Part shown: positions 8,704 through 17,485 of the stretch, one piece after another
Numbering within the stretch: position 1 is the first letter of the stretch
Layout: each line of letters starts with the position of its first letter
From: UBA6183 sp943372215
Lineage (GTDB): Bacteria > Bacteroidota > Bacteroidia > UKL13-3
DNA length: 64,000 nucleotides
Direction of reading: 5' to 3'
Assembly (NCBI GenBank): GCA_943372215.1
Contig: CALRXU020000011.1
Coordinates: 99,050 to 163,049, forward strand
Notes under the pieces: generated by a model
Seen by the model: only the letters and a program-made list of their open reading frames with translations
Database searches by the model: none
Told to the model about the DNA's origin: nothing
Translations under genes and position numbers: made by a program

Positions 8704-11124
8704 TTAAAAGCGACCCCTCAATGTAATACTCACATTTCTGCCTGGAGCACTAATGCCCGATGCAAAGGTACGGTAGAAGTTGTCGGTAATGTTCTCAATA
8801 GCCAATTGTAATTGCAGGTTTTTGCTGATGTAATAAGCCGCCCTTACATTTAAAGTGTACCAAGCAGGAGTGCCTTCTGTTGAAGCATAAATCTGGTTAT
8901 CTTCACCAACCAAGTTATAGTCCTTTAACTTTTTCCAACCTTGATAGAGGGCAAAAAACTCCCCACGGAATTTTTTCAGTTTTAACGTAAATCCTGTTTT
9001 ACCAAACATGGGAGGGATGTGGTCTAACGGATAATCTGTAGTGTCCGTTTTTATTCTGCCATAAGTATAGTTTAATGTACTTTGTATAGAAAATGCCGGA
9101 GTAACATCAGCAATCAGCCCCAAATTATAGCCGTAAATATAAGCTTCGGCTGCATTAATGGTTGTTCGCACAGCACTATTTGCTCCACTGTAAACAATAG
9201 AGTCTTGCCCATTAAAGGTGCCTTTAGCGGTAGTTAACGCATCGCGGTAAATGGTATAATATGCAGTACCTTCTAGTTTTACTTTGTTTAAAATCATTTT
9301 AGAGATGCTTGCTTCTGCATTGTAAGTGTGTTCAGGTTTTAAATTAGGGTTTGGGACGATGATTGTTCCTGCTTTAGAATCAAACACTTTGGCTAAATCA
9401 TCTACATTAGGGGCCCTGAATCCAGAAGAAAGCAGACCGGTAAAATGCCAATCCTTCCCAGGCATAAATGAAAACCCAATATTGCCAACAAAAGCAAAAG
9501 GTTTTTGCGTAATGCTGTTAAATGGAAAGGGATAAAAAGTAGTATCTTTAAAATCAGCATTTAGTTGTACATGGTTAAAACGTGTGCCATTGTTCAGTAT
9601 CAATTTTTTAGAAATTTCCCAGCTATGCAGAGCGAACAAAGCAATAGTTTGCATGGTTGAGCCTCCATCAGGGTAGCGGGTGCTTAGGGGAGATGAAACA
9701 CCTGTTACGATGTTTTCGGCATTGGCAGTAGAAGTTACATTGTTGTATTGAATATCCACTCCATATCGGATTTCATGTTTACCAACTTTTTTCTCGAAGT
9801 CAGCATTAATGGCATACACAGCAACTTGCTCCTTGCGGTGGTTTAGGGTGTTGTTCTTAAACTTGCGATCATGTCTGCTCTCTTCTATATCCTGGTAACT
9901 TAAAATTACATTGCACTCATTAAATAGCAGGTGGTATTTTTTTACATTTAAGGTGTATGATGTCAATAAGCGCTTTTGTGGGCCATAATACCATTCCGCA
10001 TTTCTAAGAACACCACCTGAGGTTTCGGTTAGTCTATCATACCGATTGATGTTGGAAGTGGTGGAGTACTGGAAATTAATGGTGTGGTTCATGTACTGGT
10101 TTTGTTTGTAATACACTTTTTGCAAAAAATCAATTTGTGAGTAACCTGATTGTTTTTGAACATTGGGATTCTTGTTGCTTATCATAGAATCCTTTCCATT
10201 AACACGTTCACTGTAAACAATGCGTTTTCCCCAATCACCATAAAACGGATTGCGGTTGGCACCTTGGGTAAGGTCGTCAAAATCGGAGTAAGTAATACCA
10301 GTTAAAAAGGCGATTTTTTTTAAGCCAATATTCACATCTGCATGAACAGTTTTTTCATTATTGGCACTGCTGTAGCGTACAAAAGAGTTGCCTTGTACCA
10401 GTGTTTTGTTTATTGTACCCAATACCGGTTTTTTGGTGTAAAAATTCATTACACCGCCCAGTGCATCACTGCCATACACAACCGATCCTGCGCCAAATAA
10501 CACTTCCGCTCTATCAACCATGGTGTTGTCTAAGGTAATAATGTTTTGTAAGTGCCCTCCTCGGAAAATGGCATTATTCATGCGCACCCCATCAACCACA
10601 ATAAGCACTTTGTTGGCTTCAAAACCCCTGAGTACAGGGCTACCACCGCCCAATTGGCTTTTTTGCACAAATACATTTCCGCTGTTTTGTAACACATCAG
10701 CCGTGGTTTGTTGGTTCATAAAAGCCAATTCTTTGGCATTAAGCACCATAATTTGGCGTGGCACATCCGATTTTTTTTCTTCAAAACGGGTTGCAGAAAC
10801 CACCACTTCGTTTAATTCAAATTTAAGCTCAGTTAAAAAGATGGTATAATTTTGTTTGCGCAAATCTGCTAATAATATTCGTTCGGCTGCATAACCTTTT
10901 GCTTTAATAGTGAGTGTGTCTATTGTTTCGGGTAAATTGAGTGTTATTTTACCGTCTTTGTTTGTGGTAAAATTAAAATCAGGCGTTTTTGAAAGCGAAA
11001 TTATTGATTCAGACACTGGTTGTAATGTAACCCTGTCTTTAACAACTATGAGTTGTTGTGCATGGCAAATTGATACCATGAGCAACATCACTACAAAAAG
11101 GAATTGTTTTTTTTGTTTCATCAT
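8704..11124 (-). CDS. TonB-dependent outer-membrane receptor
   Basis: An 806-aa receptor of the heme/siderophore/vitamin type. It has a signal peptide (MMKQKKQFLFVVMLLMVSICHA), a short CarboxypepD_reg-like domain (about residues 23-95), then a plug domain with GGGSPVLRGFEANKVLIVVDG-type motif (about 155-180) and GAGSVVYGSDALGGVMNF, and a 22-strand barrel ending in ...NVSITLRGRF with the terminal Phe needed for assembly. ATG codons at 11124 and 11121 give a proper signal peptide; a longer TTG start at 11151 is less likely. The plug motif resembles hemoglobin/heme receptors, but the ligand is unproven. The gene is divergent from a sensor kinase gene and a palindrome lies between them. Confidence 0.93.
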   Translation of the reverse strand: MMKQKKQFLFVVMLLMVSICHAQQLIVVKDRVTLQPVSESIISLSKTPDFNFTTNKDGKITLNLPETIDTLTIKAKGYAAERILLADLRKQNYTIFLTELKFELNEVVVSATRFEEKKSDVPRQIMVLNAKELAFMNQQTTADVLQNSGNVFVQKSQLGGGSPVLRGFEANKVLIVVDGVRMNNAIFRGGHLQNIITLDNTMVDRAEVLFGAGSVVYGSDALGGVMNFYTKKPVLGTINKTLVQGNSFVRYSSANNEKTVHADVNIGLKKIAFLTGITYSDFDDLTQGANRNPFYGDWGKRIVYSERVNGKDSMISNKNPNVQKQSGYSQIDFLQKVYYKQNQYMNHTINFQYSTTSNINRYDRLTETSGGVLRNAEWYYGPQKRLLTSYTLNVKKYHLLFNECNVILSYQDIEESRHDRKFKNNTLNHRKEQVAVYAINADFEKKVGKHEIRYGVDIQYNNVTSTANAENIVTGVSSPLSTRYPDGGSTMQTIALFALHSWEISKKLILNNGTRFNHVQLNADFKDTTFYPFPFNSITQKPFAFVGNIGFSFMPGKDWHFTGLLSSGFRAPNVDDLAKVFDSKAGTIIVPNPNLKPEHTYNAEASISKMILNKVKLEGTAYYTIYRDALTTAKGTFNGQDSIVYSGANSAVRTTINAAEAYIYGYNLGLIADVTPAFSIQSTLNYTYGRIKTDTTDYPLDHIPPMFGKTGFTLKLKKFRGEFFALYQGWKKLKDYNLVGEDNQIYASTEGTPAWYTLNVRAAYYISKNLQLQLAIENITDNFYRTFASGISAPGRNVSITLRGRF

Positions 11125-11661
11125 AAAAAATGCTTTGACCAAAGCAAACAAACATTGTTAGCTTCAAGTATAATGTAAATTAAGCACTATTTTAAAGAAA
11201 AAGCCGCCCACCCAGATTGCTCAGAATGGAACGGCCTTATTGTTAGGGGGGCTCTTATAAATTTACCGGCTTATGCAATAAGCAAGGTAAATCAGTATTG
11301 TTTTTTGCTTGCATTTGACAACCTATACCAATTTTTGCAGGCTGTTTATTACATTCCAAACATAAGGTTGTATTTATAAATTATGACAATTAACCAGGGT
11401 ACATGTTCATGCACCTTTAAAATAAACATAGGATATTAAGAAAACAGTACACCAAAAAATGATTTGGTGCGAAGGATTAAATTGGTTTAATGTAAATGAA
11501 TGAAAAAGGGCTTTTTTTTTCAATAAAGCCGCTTATCCTTTCATTAGGTAGTTTAAACGTTAAAAATAACTTTTTGGTGTCCAAACACCCCGTCAGCAGC
11601 GAACTGTGGCTTATTTCATATTCAATTCTATGTTGTATCTCTGTAGTTATTTTTAAGGTAA
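11125..11661. other. Divergent intergenic region (537 nt) between receptor and sensor kinase
   Basis: No convincing gene is present. On the minus strand a GCCG...CGGC stem followed by TTTTTC occurs about 70-90 nt upstream of the receptor (within 11199-11237) and could be a leader hairpin. A long interrupted palindrome is listed separately. The two short open frames here overlap each other on opposite strands, lack homology-like features and are not called. Confidence 0.5.
11262..11291. promoter_or_regulatory. Interrupted palindrome, candidate operator
   Basis: Arms TTTACC-g-GCTTAT and ATAAGC-aa-GGTAAA flank the centre GCA. The 12 paired positions are perfect apart from the unequal 1-nt and 2-nt interruptions. 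It lies 138 nt upstream of the TonB-dependent receptor start and has no T-tract, so a protein-binding site is more likely than a terminator. Confidence 0.4.
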
Positions 11662-14628
11662 ATGAAGCACTTTCTCTCTCTTGCATATGGCATCATGCTA
11701 TTGTTGTCTGCACAGGCACAATATGTGCAGCATTTTGGAGAAAGAGAGGGGTTATCCAGTAGAATAGTACAACATGCATTGCGCACCACAGATGGTTATT
11801 TGTGGGTGGCTACTTACAATGGCTTAAATCGATTTAATGGGTATGAGTTTTTACACATTAACAAAACAAATACCAATAAACTTACCTCAAATTTTATTAC
11901 CTGTATTTTAGAAGATACCAATCATTTGTTGTGGGTAGCCACTGATAACGGGATTAACTTGTTGGATTTAAACAGCCATCAAATTGTGCAGGTATTTCAG
12001 CAAGGCAAAACGCAAGGCCATTTATCCAGCAACTATGTGTTACAAATCTATCAGTCAAGCAACAAAACAATTTGGATTAGTACTGTTGATGGTGTTTTGC
12101 ACCAATACTTGGGCGCAGGTAAGTTTAAACAATTTAAAAATCCTTACGCTGCTGATGGCACTTTTGGTTATCGCTTAAAAATAACAGAATACCACAATAG
12201 TATTTGGCTTAAATCAATGGATAAGGGATTGTTTCGCCTAGATGTGGCGAAGGGTAGGGTGGTGTCCAATTACCTAAGTAACCAAAAGTCAAACGATGAG
12301 TTGGGTATTGGTGTGGTACCAACATACGGACTTGTGGCAATGTTTAATGATGGGGTTAAAGTGTATGATGAATTTGCGGATAATTTTAAACCACTCATAG
12401 TGCCGGGTGTTCAAGAAGTATTTTCCATGGTAGCTGATGAAATGAATAATATTTGGGTTACTGCTGTTCAACGAAAAAGTTTGTTTAAAGTAACTGATGG
12501 TAAAGCGGTGGAAGTAACAAATCACTTATTTGATTTTTCGGAAAATATTCACATTAGCTCCATATGTGTTGGTAAAAGCAATGATTTATGGGTTTGTACC
12601 AATAATGGGTTGTTTAAATTAATTAATGAACAACCATTGTTTACTTATTTGTTAACTAAGGGACAGGTTAAAGAAAAATTTTATACACCCAGCTTTAGGG
12701 GGATGTTGCAAACACCTAATGGTGATGTTTTTATTGGGGGTTATGGCGGATTATTTAAGTTGAGCCATTCCCGCATTAAGCAATTATTGGATCATAAAAT
12801 ACCCTGGAGCCCGTCTATGCTTATTGATTGCGACAATGATTTTATTTGGATGATTAGCGAAGGGTTTGGCTTGGTAAAAGTAAATAAAAAGACTGGTCAA
12901 ATTGTAAAACACCAACGTGATCCCAATCGCTACAATTATCTCCTATCGGGCATTTTGGAGCAAAACGGCACCTTTCTGTTGGGCGGGTATGATGAGTTGG
13001 CATGGTATAATCCCTTAACCAACCAATACTCCGATTATAACCTGTACTTTAAGGGGCAGCATTATCCTAGGCCCTATGTCAAGTGTATTTTTAAAAGTAG
13101 TGTAAACGAGCTTTGGGTTTGCACCAATCATGGTGTTTTTGTGTTGGATAAAAACCGCAACATAAGAGCCCGTTATGCCGAAGATGAGAAACCACCCTAT
13201 CAAATAAAGGTTAATCAGATTTATCACATCTCAGAAGATTTGCAGCACCGTTTATGGCTATCAAGCAATGGTGGTGGGGTAATTTGCTTAAACAATAAAG
13301 GTCAAGTGATTAGAAACATTACTACGGATGATGGTTTGGCTGATAACCGGGTGGCTTTTAGCATTTGCGACTCAAACAACAAGCTTTGGATAGGTACGTT
13401 TAATGGCCTCACTTCAATTGACCAAAACAACAAAACCACCAATTATTATCAGGAACATGGGATTTCCAGCAATGAGTTTAATGCCTCCTCCTTGTTGTAC
13501 AGAAACGATGGAACAATCATGATGGGAAGCATTAATGGAGTTAACTTGGTTAAAACCAAACGCACGCAGCCTTTAAGTCATGTTTCTGGGAATCATATTG
13601 TAATTTCCTCTGTTGAAATGCTGGCCAATAACAACGAAATCAAACAAATTCATCAAGCAAGTGCTATCAGCAAAGGTATTCAACTCAAGCAAAAAACAAG
13701 TTATCTGGCTATTTCTTTTTTTAATACCGATTTCAGGCATCCAGACAAAAATATATTTTTTTATAAGCTGGAAGGCTTAAACAACAACTGGATTCCATTG
13801 GGTGATAAAAACTACATCCGCTTTGCCACATTGGCCCCAGGCAATTACACCCTGCGCATTAAAGGAATAAGTGCCGGCAATATCCAAGAGGCAAAGGAGG
13901 CTTCTTTTCAAATAAAAGTAGCCGAAGTGTTTTACCGCACATGGTGGTTTATTCTAATCGTGGTGTCCTTCTTATCCCTAATGCTTTTTTATATTGTAAA
14001 CCTAAAGGTTCAAAAAATACAAGAAGTGTCATTGGTGCGTGCAAAAATATCCAACGATTTACACGATGATGTGGGAAGCGTACTTACCAGAGTGGCTATG
14101 CAGGCTGAATTGCTACAGGAAGAAGTGGGTAAGGATCAACAGGCCACTTTAAATAATATCATCAAAACGTGCCGCACTGCCATGTCAAATATGCGTGATG
14201 TAATATGGAGTTCGGATGTCAGGTATAATAACATTGGAAACCTGTTTGATAAAATAACGGAAATGGTGCAACAAACCATGGAACAATCCCACATTGCTTA
14301 TAAGTTAAACTATGATGAAGAAGTAAAAAGCATGAAAATATCACCCGATAATAAGCAGGAGATTTTCTTTATTATGAAAGAGGCGTTTCATAATATTGTG
14401 AAACATTGCAAGGGCGATGTTGTAGAATTAAATGTTTATCGGGTAAAGGATCAACTTGTTTTTTCAGTTTATAACAATGGCACTGTAGCTCAAAAACAAC
14501 TGCAAACAAGTAGTGGATTAAATAACATGTACATGAGGGCAACACGTATCAAAGCCAATTTTACTATAGATGTTACAGACGGTTTTTTGGTAAAGTTGAT
14601 TATCCCTATAAAAAAGAAGCTATTTTAA
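11662..14628 (+). CDS. Beta-propeller (two-component-regulator-propeller) sensor histidine kinase
   Basis: This 988-aa one-pass membrane sensor has a signal peptide (residues 1-20), about 14 propeller strands of the reg_prop type (GLNRFNGYEF, WVATDNGINLLD, WVCTNNGLFKL, about 25-650), a Y_Y_Y domain (about 689-735), a transmembrane helix (about 761-783) and a LytS/NarX-type kinase core. The phospho-acceptor is the His of NDLHDDVGS near residue 800; the ATPase region has the N-box IMKEAFHNIVKHC and GLNNM. The response regulator gene overlaps it by a single base (TAATG at 14626-14630). The architecture matches carbohydrate- or surface-ligand sensing regulators of Bacteroidota, but without the HTH seen in one-piece HTCS proteins. 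Confidence 0.94.
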   Translation: MKHFLSLAYGIMLLLSAQAQYVQHFGEREGLSSRIVQHALRTTDGYLWVATYNGLNRFNGYEFLHINKTNTNKLTSNFITCILEDTNHLLWVATDNGINLLDLNSHQIVQVFQQGKTQGHLSSNYVLQIYQSSNKTIWISTVDGVLHQYLGAGKFKQFKNPYAADGTFGYRLKITEYHNSIWLKSMDKGLFRLDVAKGRVVSNYLSNQKSNDELGIGVVPTYGLVAMFNDGVKVYDEFADNFKPLIVPGVQEVFSMVADEMNNIWVTAVQRKSLFKVTDGKAVEVTNHLFDFSENIHISSICVGKSNDLWVCTNNGLFKLINEQPLFTYLLTKGQVKEKFYTPSFRGMLQTPNGDVFIGGYGGLFKLSHSRIKQLLDHKIPWSPSMLIDCDNDFIWMISEGFGLVKVNKKTGQIVKHQRDPNRYNYLLSGILEQNGTFLLGGYDELAWYNPLTNQYSDYNLYFKGQHYPRPYVKCIFKSSVNELWVCTNHGVFVLDKNRNIRARYAEDEKPPYQIKVNQIYHISEDLQHRLWLSSNGGGVICLNNKGQVIRNITTDDGLADNRVAFSICDSNNKLWIGTFNGLTSIDQNNKTTNYYQEHGISSNEFNASSLLYRNDGTIMMGSINGVNLVKTKRTQPLSHVSGNHIVISSVEMLANNNEIKQIHQASAISKGIQLKQKTSYLAISFFNTDFRHPDKNIFFYKLEGLNNNWIPLGDKNYIRFATLAPGNYTLRIKGISAGNIQEAKEASFQIKVAEVFYRTWWFILIVVSFLSLMLFYIVNLKVQKIQEVSLVRAKISNDLHDDVGSVLTRVAMQAELLQEEVGKDQQATLNNIIKTCRTAMSNMRDVIWSSDVRYNNIGNLFDKITEMVQQTMEQSHIAYKLNYDEEVKSMKISPDNKQEIFFIMKEAFHNIVKHCKGDVVELNVYRVKDQLVFSVYNNGTVAQKQLQTSSGLNNMYMRATRIKANFTIDVTDGFLVKLIIPIKKKLF

Positions 14629-15266
14629 TGATGGAAAATATAAAAATACAACTAGCCATAGTAGAGGATGATAAACACATTAGACAGCTACTGATGGATT
14701 ATTTTGAAAAAGACAAAACCCAATTTGTAGAAGTATTGTCGTTTAACAGTGTAGAGGAAATTTTAAACTACCCCGCTAATTTAGATAAATACATTGTGTT
14801 GCTTGATATTAACTTACCGGGTATGTCTGGGGTAGATGGCATTTTTTACATCAAACAAAAATGGTCAATGATAGAAATTATCATGATTTCTGTATTGAGT
14901 GATAGCAATAATATATTTAAGTCCATTTGTGCCGGGGCCTCTGGGTATTTAGATAAAGATACCCCACTCAGTAAAATTAAAGAGGCCATTATTGATTTAA
15001 GCCAAGGGGGATCGCCCATAACACCCGCTATTGCGCGAAAAGTATTTGAGTTTTTTCAACCCAACAAAAAATTAACTGAAGATTTAACCAAAAGAGAAAG
15101 AGATGTGGTACAAGGTTTGGTAGAAGGACTGAGTTATAAATTAATTGCAGCCAAACTGGAAGTTTCAATTGATACGGTTAGAAAATACATCAGAAAGATA
15201 TACAGCAAGCTTCAGGTAAATAGCAAAGGGGAATTACTGGCCATGTACCGTCAAATTAACAACTAG
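14628..15266 (+). CDS. LuxR/NarL-family response regulator
   Basis: The 212-aa protein has a receiver domain (acidic pair EDD at residues 13-15, phospho-Asp D60 in LLDINLPGMSG, Lys110 in GYLDKDTP) and a C-terminal LuxR-type HTH (LTKRERDVVQGLVEGLSYKL to IRKIYSKLQV, about 147-197). Translation is coupled to the upstream kinase through the TAATG overlap; a second ATG directly follows and could be used instead. It is the expected partner of the propeller kinase and may control the divergently encoded TonB-dependent receptor or other targets. Confidence 0.95.
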   Translation: MMENIKIQLAIVEDDKHIRQLLMDYFEKDKTQFVEVLSFNSVEEILNYPANLDKYIVLLDINLPGMSGVDGIFYIKQKWSMIEIIMISVLSDSNNIFKSICAGASGYLDKDTPLSKIKEAIIDLSQGGSPITPAIARKVFEFFQPNKKLTEDLTKRERDVVQGLVEGLSYKLIAAKLEVSIDTVRKYIRKIYSKLQVNSKGELLAMYRQINN

Positions 15267-15323
15267 CCAATGTAATTCACTCTTTGGGCATAACAAGCGT
15301 GCTAAAATAACAAAGCAGATAGT

Positions 15324-15331
15324 TACCTTTG
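15324..15331 (+). promoter_or_regulatory. Exact TAnnTTTG -7 element 7 nt before the SIMPL gene start
   Basis: TACCTTTG matches the Bacteroidota -7 consensus. No good -33 TTG sits 17-23 nt upstream. Its closeness to the ATG at 15339 would give a very short or absent leader. Confidence 0.4.
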
Positions 15332-15338
15332 CTTTACC

Positions 15339-16052
15339 ATGAAAAAACACATCATTTTAAGCATTGTATTGGTTTTTACATTGCTTACCGTAAAAGCACA
15401 AAACAACACCCATTATCCACCACAACCTATTATTGAAGTAACTGGCAGTGCTGAGCTGGAGATTATTCCGGATGAGATAAACGTAAGTGTTACCATTAGA
15501 GAATATATGGTTGATCGCAAAAAGACAAACATTACCGATATTGAAAAAGAATTTAGGAGTGTGTTGGATAAGCTTAAAATAGAGCCTAAATCAATCTCCT
15601 TGGAATCTGTTTATGGCAATTACGATTACGACTACAAAACCAATAAACGTGGGGAGTTTTTAAATGCCAAGGTTTATCGGATTAAGTTTACCGACCTTGA
15701 AAAATATAACCAATTGGTTACCATGCTTGATAAAAAAGGCATTGAAAATGTATACATATCAAGCACCAGCCATAGCAAAATAGAAGAGTATAGAAGGCAG
15801 GTAAAAGTAGAGGCCCTAAAGGCTGCCAAAGCAAAGGCCGATTTAATGTTGCAAGCCCTGAATAAGAAAACGGGTGAGGTAATGTTAATCCGTGAACGAG
15901 ATAATAATATGGGTTATCCCATGCCTTATATGAAAGCACAATCCAATATGGTAATGGAATCAGATGCGGAAAAAACACCTGCTGAGCCAATTGAAATGCA
16001 GAAAATAAAAATACGTTACGAAGTAGAAGCCCACTTTTTAATAGTACCATAA
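15339..16052 (+). CDS. SIMPL (DUF541) domain secreted protein
   Basis: The 237-aa product has a signal peptide (MKKHIILSIVLVFTLLTVKAQ) and a SIMPL/DUF541 domain: IIEVTGSAELEIIPDEINVSV (split here as IIEVTGSAELE and IIPDEINVSV), SISLESVYGNYDY, and VEALKAAKAKADLMLQALNK (about residues 150-175). Members of the family form periplasmic oligomers (OIP26/BP26) or contribute to stress tolerance; the precise role is unknown. The stop codon overlaps the start of the small zinc-ribbon gene by one base (TAATG, 16050-16054), suggesting translational coupling. Confidence 0.92.
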   Translation: MKKHIILSIVLVFTLLTVKAQNNTHYPPQPIIEVTGSAELEIIPDEINVSVTIREYMVDRKKTNITDIEKEFRSVLDKLKIEPKSISLESVYGNYDYDYKTNKRGEFLNAKVYRIKFTDLEKYNQLVTMLDKKGIENVYISSTSHSKIEEYRRQVKVEALKAAKAKADLMLQALNKKTGEVMLIRERDNNMGYPMPYMKAQSNMVMESDAEKTPAEPIEMQKIKIRYEVEAHFLIVP

Positions 16053-16246
16053 TGCAGTTTGGTTTTCAGCAATGTCCATATTGCGGCTCAATGCATGGAT
16101 TTGTTTATGTTCATGGCCATTACCAATGCAACACTTGCAAACAAAATGTAATGCCTTGTTGTGGTGGTGAGCAGGAAACTGAAAATCAATTACAAGAAAC
16201 CAAGGCGGAAGCAACAACAATAAACACTACCCATGAAAGAATTTAA
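16052..16246 (+). CDS. Small CxxC zinc-ribbon-like protein
   Basis: A 64-aa protein with the pattern CPYCG (residues 8-12), CNTCKQN and PCCGGE; five to six cysteines are arranged to bind zinc. The C-terminus is a polar tail. It overlaps the SIMPL gene by one base and the following AHSA1 gene by 14 nt, which supports a real translated gene in an operon. Short proteins of this CPYCG...CCGGE form recur in Bacteroidota, but I know no function. Confidence 0.8.
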   Translation: MQFGFQQCPYCGSMHGFVYVHGHYQCNTCKQNVMPCCGGEQETENQLQETKAEATTINTTHERI

Positions 16247-16616
16247 AAAGTATTACATCATTACAGCAAGCCCCGAAGAGGTTTATGCGGCACTCACCAC
16301 TGAGGCCACCATTATGCTTTGGACGGGTGATGCGGCTACGTTTATTGCTGAGCCAAATACCGAATTTAGCATGTGGGATGGCAGCATTGTTGGTAAAAAC
16401 CTGGAGTTTGTACCTGGCCAAAAACTGGTTCAACAATGGTACTTTGACGAAGAACAAGCTGAACCGTCCATTGTTACCATTAAACTGCATCCCCAAAAAA
16501 ATGTTACCTCTTTAGAGCTTAAACACACCAATATACCAGATGAAGATTATGAGGATATTGTTGATGGCTGGAACAACAGCTATATGCTAGACCTGATGGA
16601 GTTTTACGAGGAATAA
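16233..16616 (+). CDS. AHSA1/SRPBCC (START-like) domain protein
   Basis: The 127-aa protein shows the AHSA1 pattern: FKKYYIITASPEEVYAALT (residues 4-22), MLWTGDAATF, PNTEFSMWDGSIVGKNLEFV, KLVQQWYF and a final helix DIVDGWNNSYMLDLMEFYE. This is a helix-grip fold with a hydrophobic cavity. Activator-of-Hsp90-like domains in bacteria are small-molecule or chaperone-linked; ligand unknown. The start overlaps the preceding small zinc-ribbon gene by 14 nt. A strong terminator follows. Confidence 0.9.
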   Translation: MKEFKKYYIITASPEEVYAALTTEATIMLWTGDAATFIAEPNTEFSMWDGSIVGKNLEFVPGQKLVQQWYFDEEQAEPSIVTIKLHPQKNVTSLELKHTNIPDEDYEDIVDGWNNSYMLDLMEFYEE

Positions 16617-16624
16617 TACCCAAT

Positions 16625-16661
16625 ATTGCAGCAAGTGTAACAATAGCTGCAATTTTTTTTT
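16625..16661 (+). terminator. Rho-independent terminator after the AHSA1 gene
   Basis: Perfect 8-bp arms ATTGCAGC (16625-16632) and GCTGCAAT (16646-16653) with a 13-nt loop run directly into a stretch of eight T residues. It separates the SIMPL-zinc ribbon-AHSA1 operon from ridA. Confidence 0.85.
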
Positions 16662-16688
16662 ATTTTGCAGCATTATACACATTACAGT

Positions 16689-17117
16689 ATGCAGCAAAAT
16701 CAAGAATCAATAAACTCCAATAAAGCACCTGAGCCTGTAGGCTTGTACCCACATGCTAAACGTGTGGGTAATTTACTGTTTCTTTCAGGGGTTGGTCCAA
16801 GAGAACGGGGAACTAAAAAAATACCAGGGGTTGAACTCAATGACGCTGGTGAAATCGTGTCGTACGATATTGCTGCGCAATGCCACAGCGTTTTTAACAA
16901 TATCAAAAATATTTTAGAAGCAAGTGGAAGCCATTGGAACAACATTGTGGATGTTACGGTGTTTTTAACCAATATGAAAGACGATTTCCCCATCTACAAC
17001 AAGCTTTGGGCGGAGTATTTTGCTGAAAATCCACCTTGTCGTACAACATTAGAAATCAACTGCTTGCCAACGCCAATTGCTATTGAGCTAAAAGTAATTG
17101 CCACTATAAATGCATAA
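16689..17117 (+). CDS. RidA-family deaminase of the 2-aminomuconate deaminase type
   Basis: The 142-aa protein carries the long signature GLYPHAKRVGNLLFLSGVGP (residues 19-38), RERGTKKIPGVELNDAGEI, VDVTVFLTNMKDDFP and CRTTLEINCLPTPIAIELK. This form of RidA, with RERGTKKIPG, is the one annotated as 2-aminomuconate deaminase in kynurenine/2-nitrobenzoate pathways; general imine deaminase activity is an alternative. The ATG at 16689 is chosen; a TTG 24 nt upstream lies inside the T-rich terminator tail region. Kynurenine enzymes HAAO and ACMSD are encoded at 48.6-50.2 kb, which supports the pathway assignment. Confidence 0.85.
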   Translation: MQQNQESINSNKAPEPVGLYPHAKRVGNLLFLSGVGPRERGTKKIPGVELNDAGEIVSYDIAAQCHSVFNNIKNILEASGSHWNNIVDVTVFLTNMKDDFPIYNKLWAEYFAENPPCRTTLEINCLPTPIAIELKVIATINA

Positions 17118-17481
17118 ACTGATTGTTATACTTGTACTTTTTTTAGTAGTGGCAGGCTGCAGTAAAGATGATGCCATTTATCAGGAGGTAAATACCACTT
17201 ACACTGCCGCCAATTCAGTGGATACCACGTTAAAAATACAAGCTTATCCCAATCCATTTAACTCTATCATAACCATTGGTTTTCTCCTTACCAAAAGTAA
17301 TAACACAACCATAGAAGTAGCCAATCTTTTGGGTGAAATCATCTTTACGGTACCTGCTGTAAATGCAATATCAGGTAATAACCAAGTTGTATTAGACTTG
17401 TCGCAATTAGCTTCTGGAGTGTATTTTTTAAAGGTAACATCAGGTAACCATTCAGCAATTAAACGCATACTTAAAAATTAG
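17110..17481 (+). CDS. Tiny lipoprotein consisting mostly of a T9SS type A sorting domain
   Basis: The 123-aa product has a lipoprotein signal (LIVILVLFLVVAGC, cysteine at about residue 17) followed after only about 25 residues by a complete T9SS type A C-terminal domain: IQAYPNPFNSIITIGF, IEVANLLGEIIFTV, LDLSQLASGVYFLKV and IKRILKN. Almost no cargo lies between. The gene overlaps the end of ridA by 8 nt and is followed 4 nt later by the MBL hydrolase gene, so it is in an operon with both. A lipobox combined with a T9SS sorting domain is unusual. Confidence 0.8.
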   Translation: MHKLIVILVLFLVVAGCSKDDAIYQEVNTTYTAANSVDTTLKIQAYPNPFNSIITIGFLLTKSNNTTIEVANLLGEIIFTVPAVNAISGNNQVVLDLSQLASGVYFLKVTSGNHSAIKRILKN

Positions 17482-17485
17482 TCAT

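Noticed and set aside
11152..11240. Cobalamin or other riboswitch in the receptor leader
   Set aside because: A stem is visible but no recognisable conserved riboswitch box was found by eye; a covariance-model search would be needed.
11477..11762. Overlapping short frames on both strands before the sensor kinase
   Set aside because: They overlap each other and the kinase signal peptide; neither has recognisable features.
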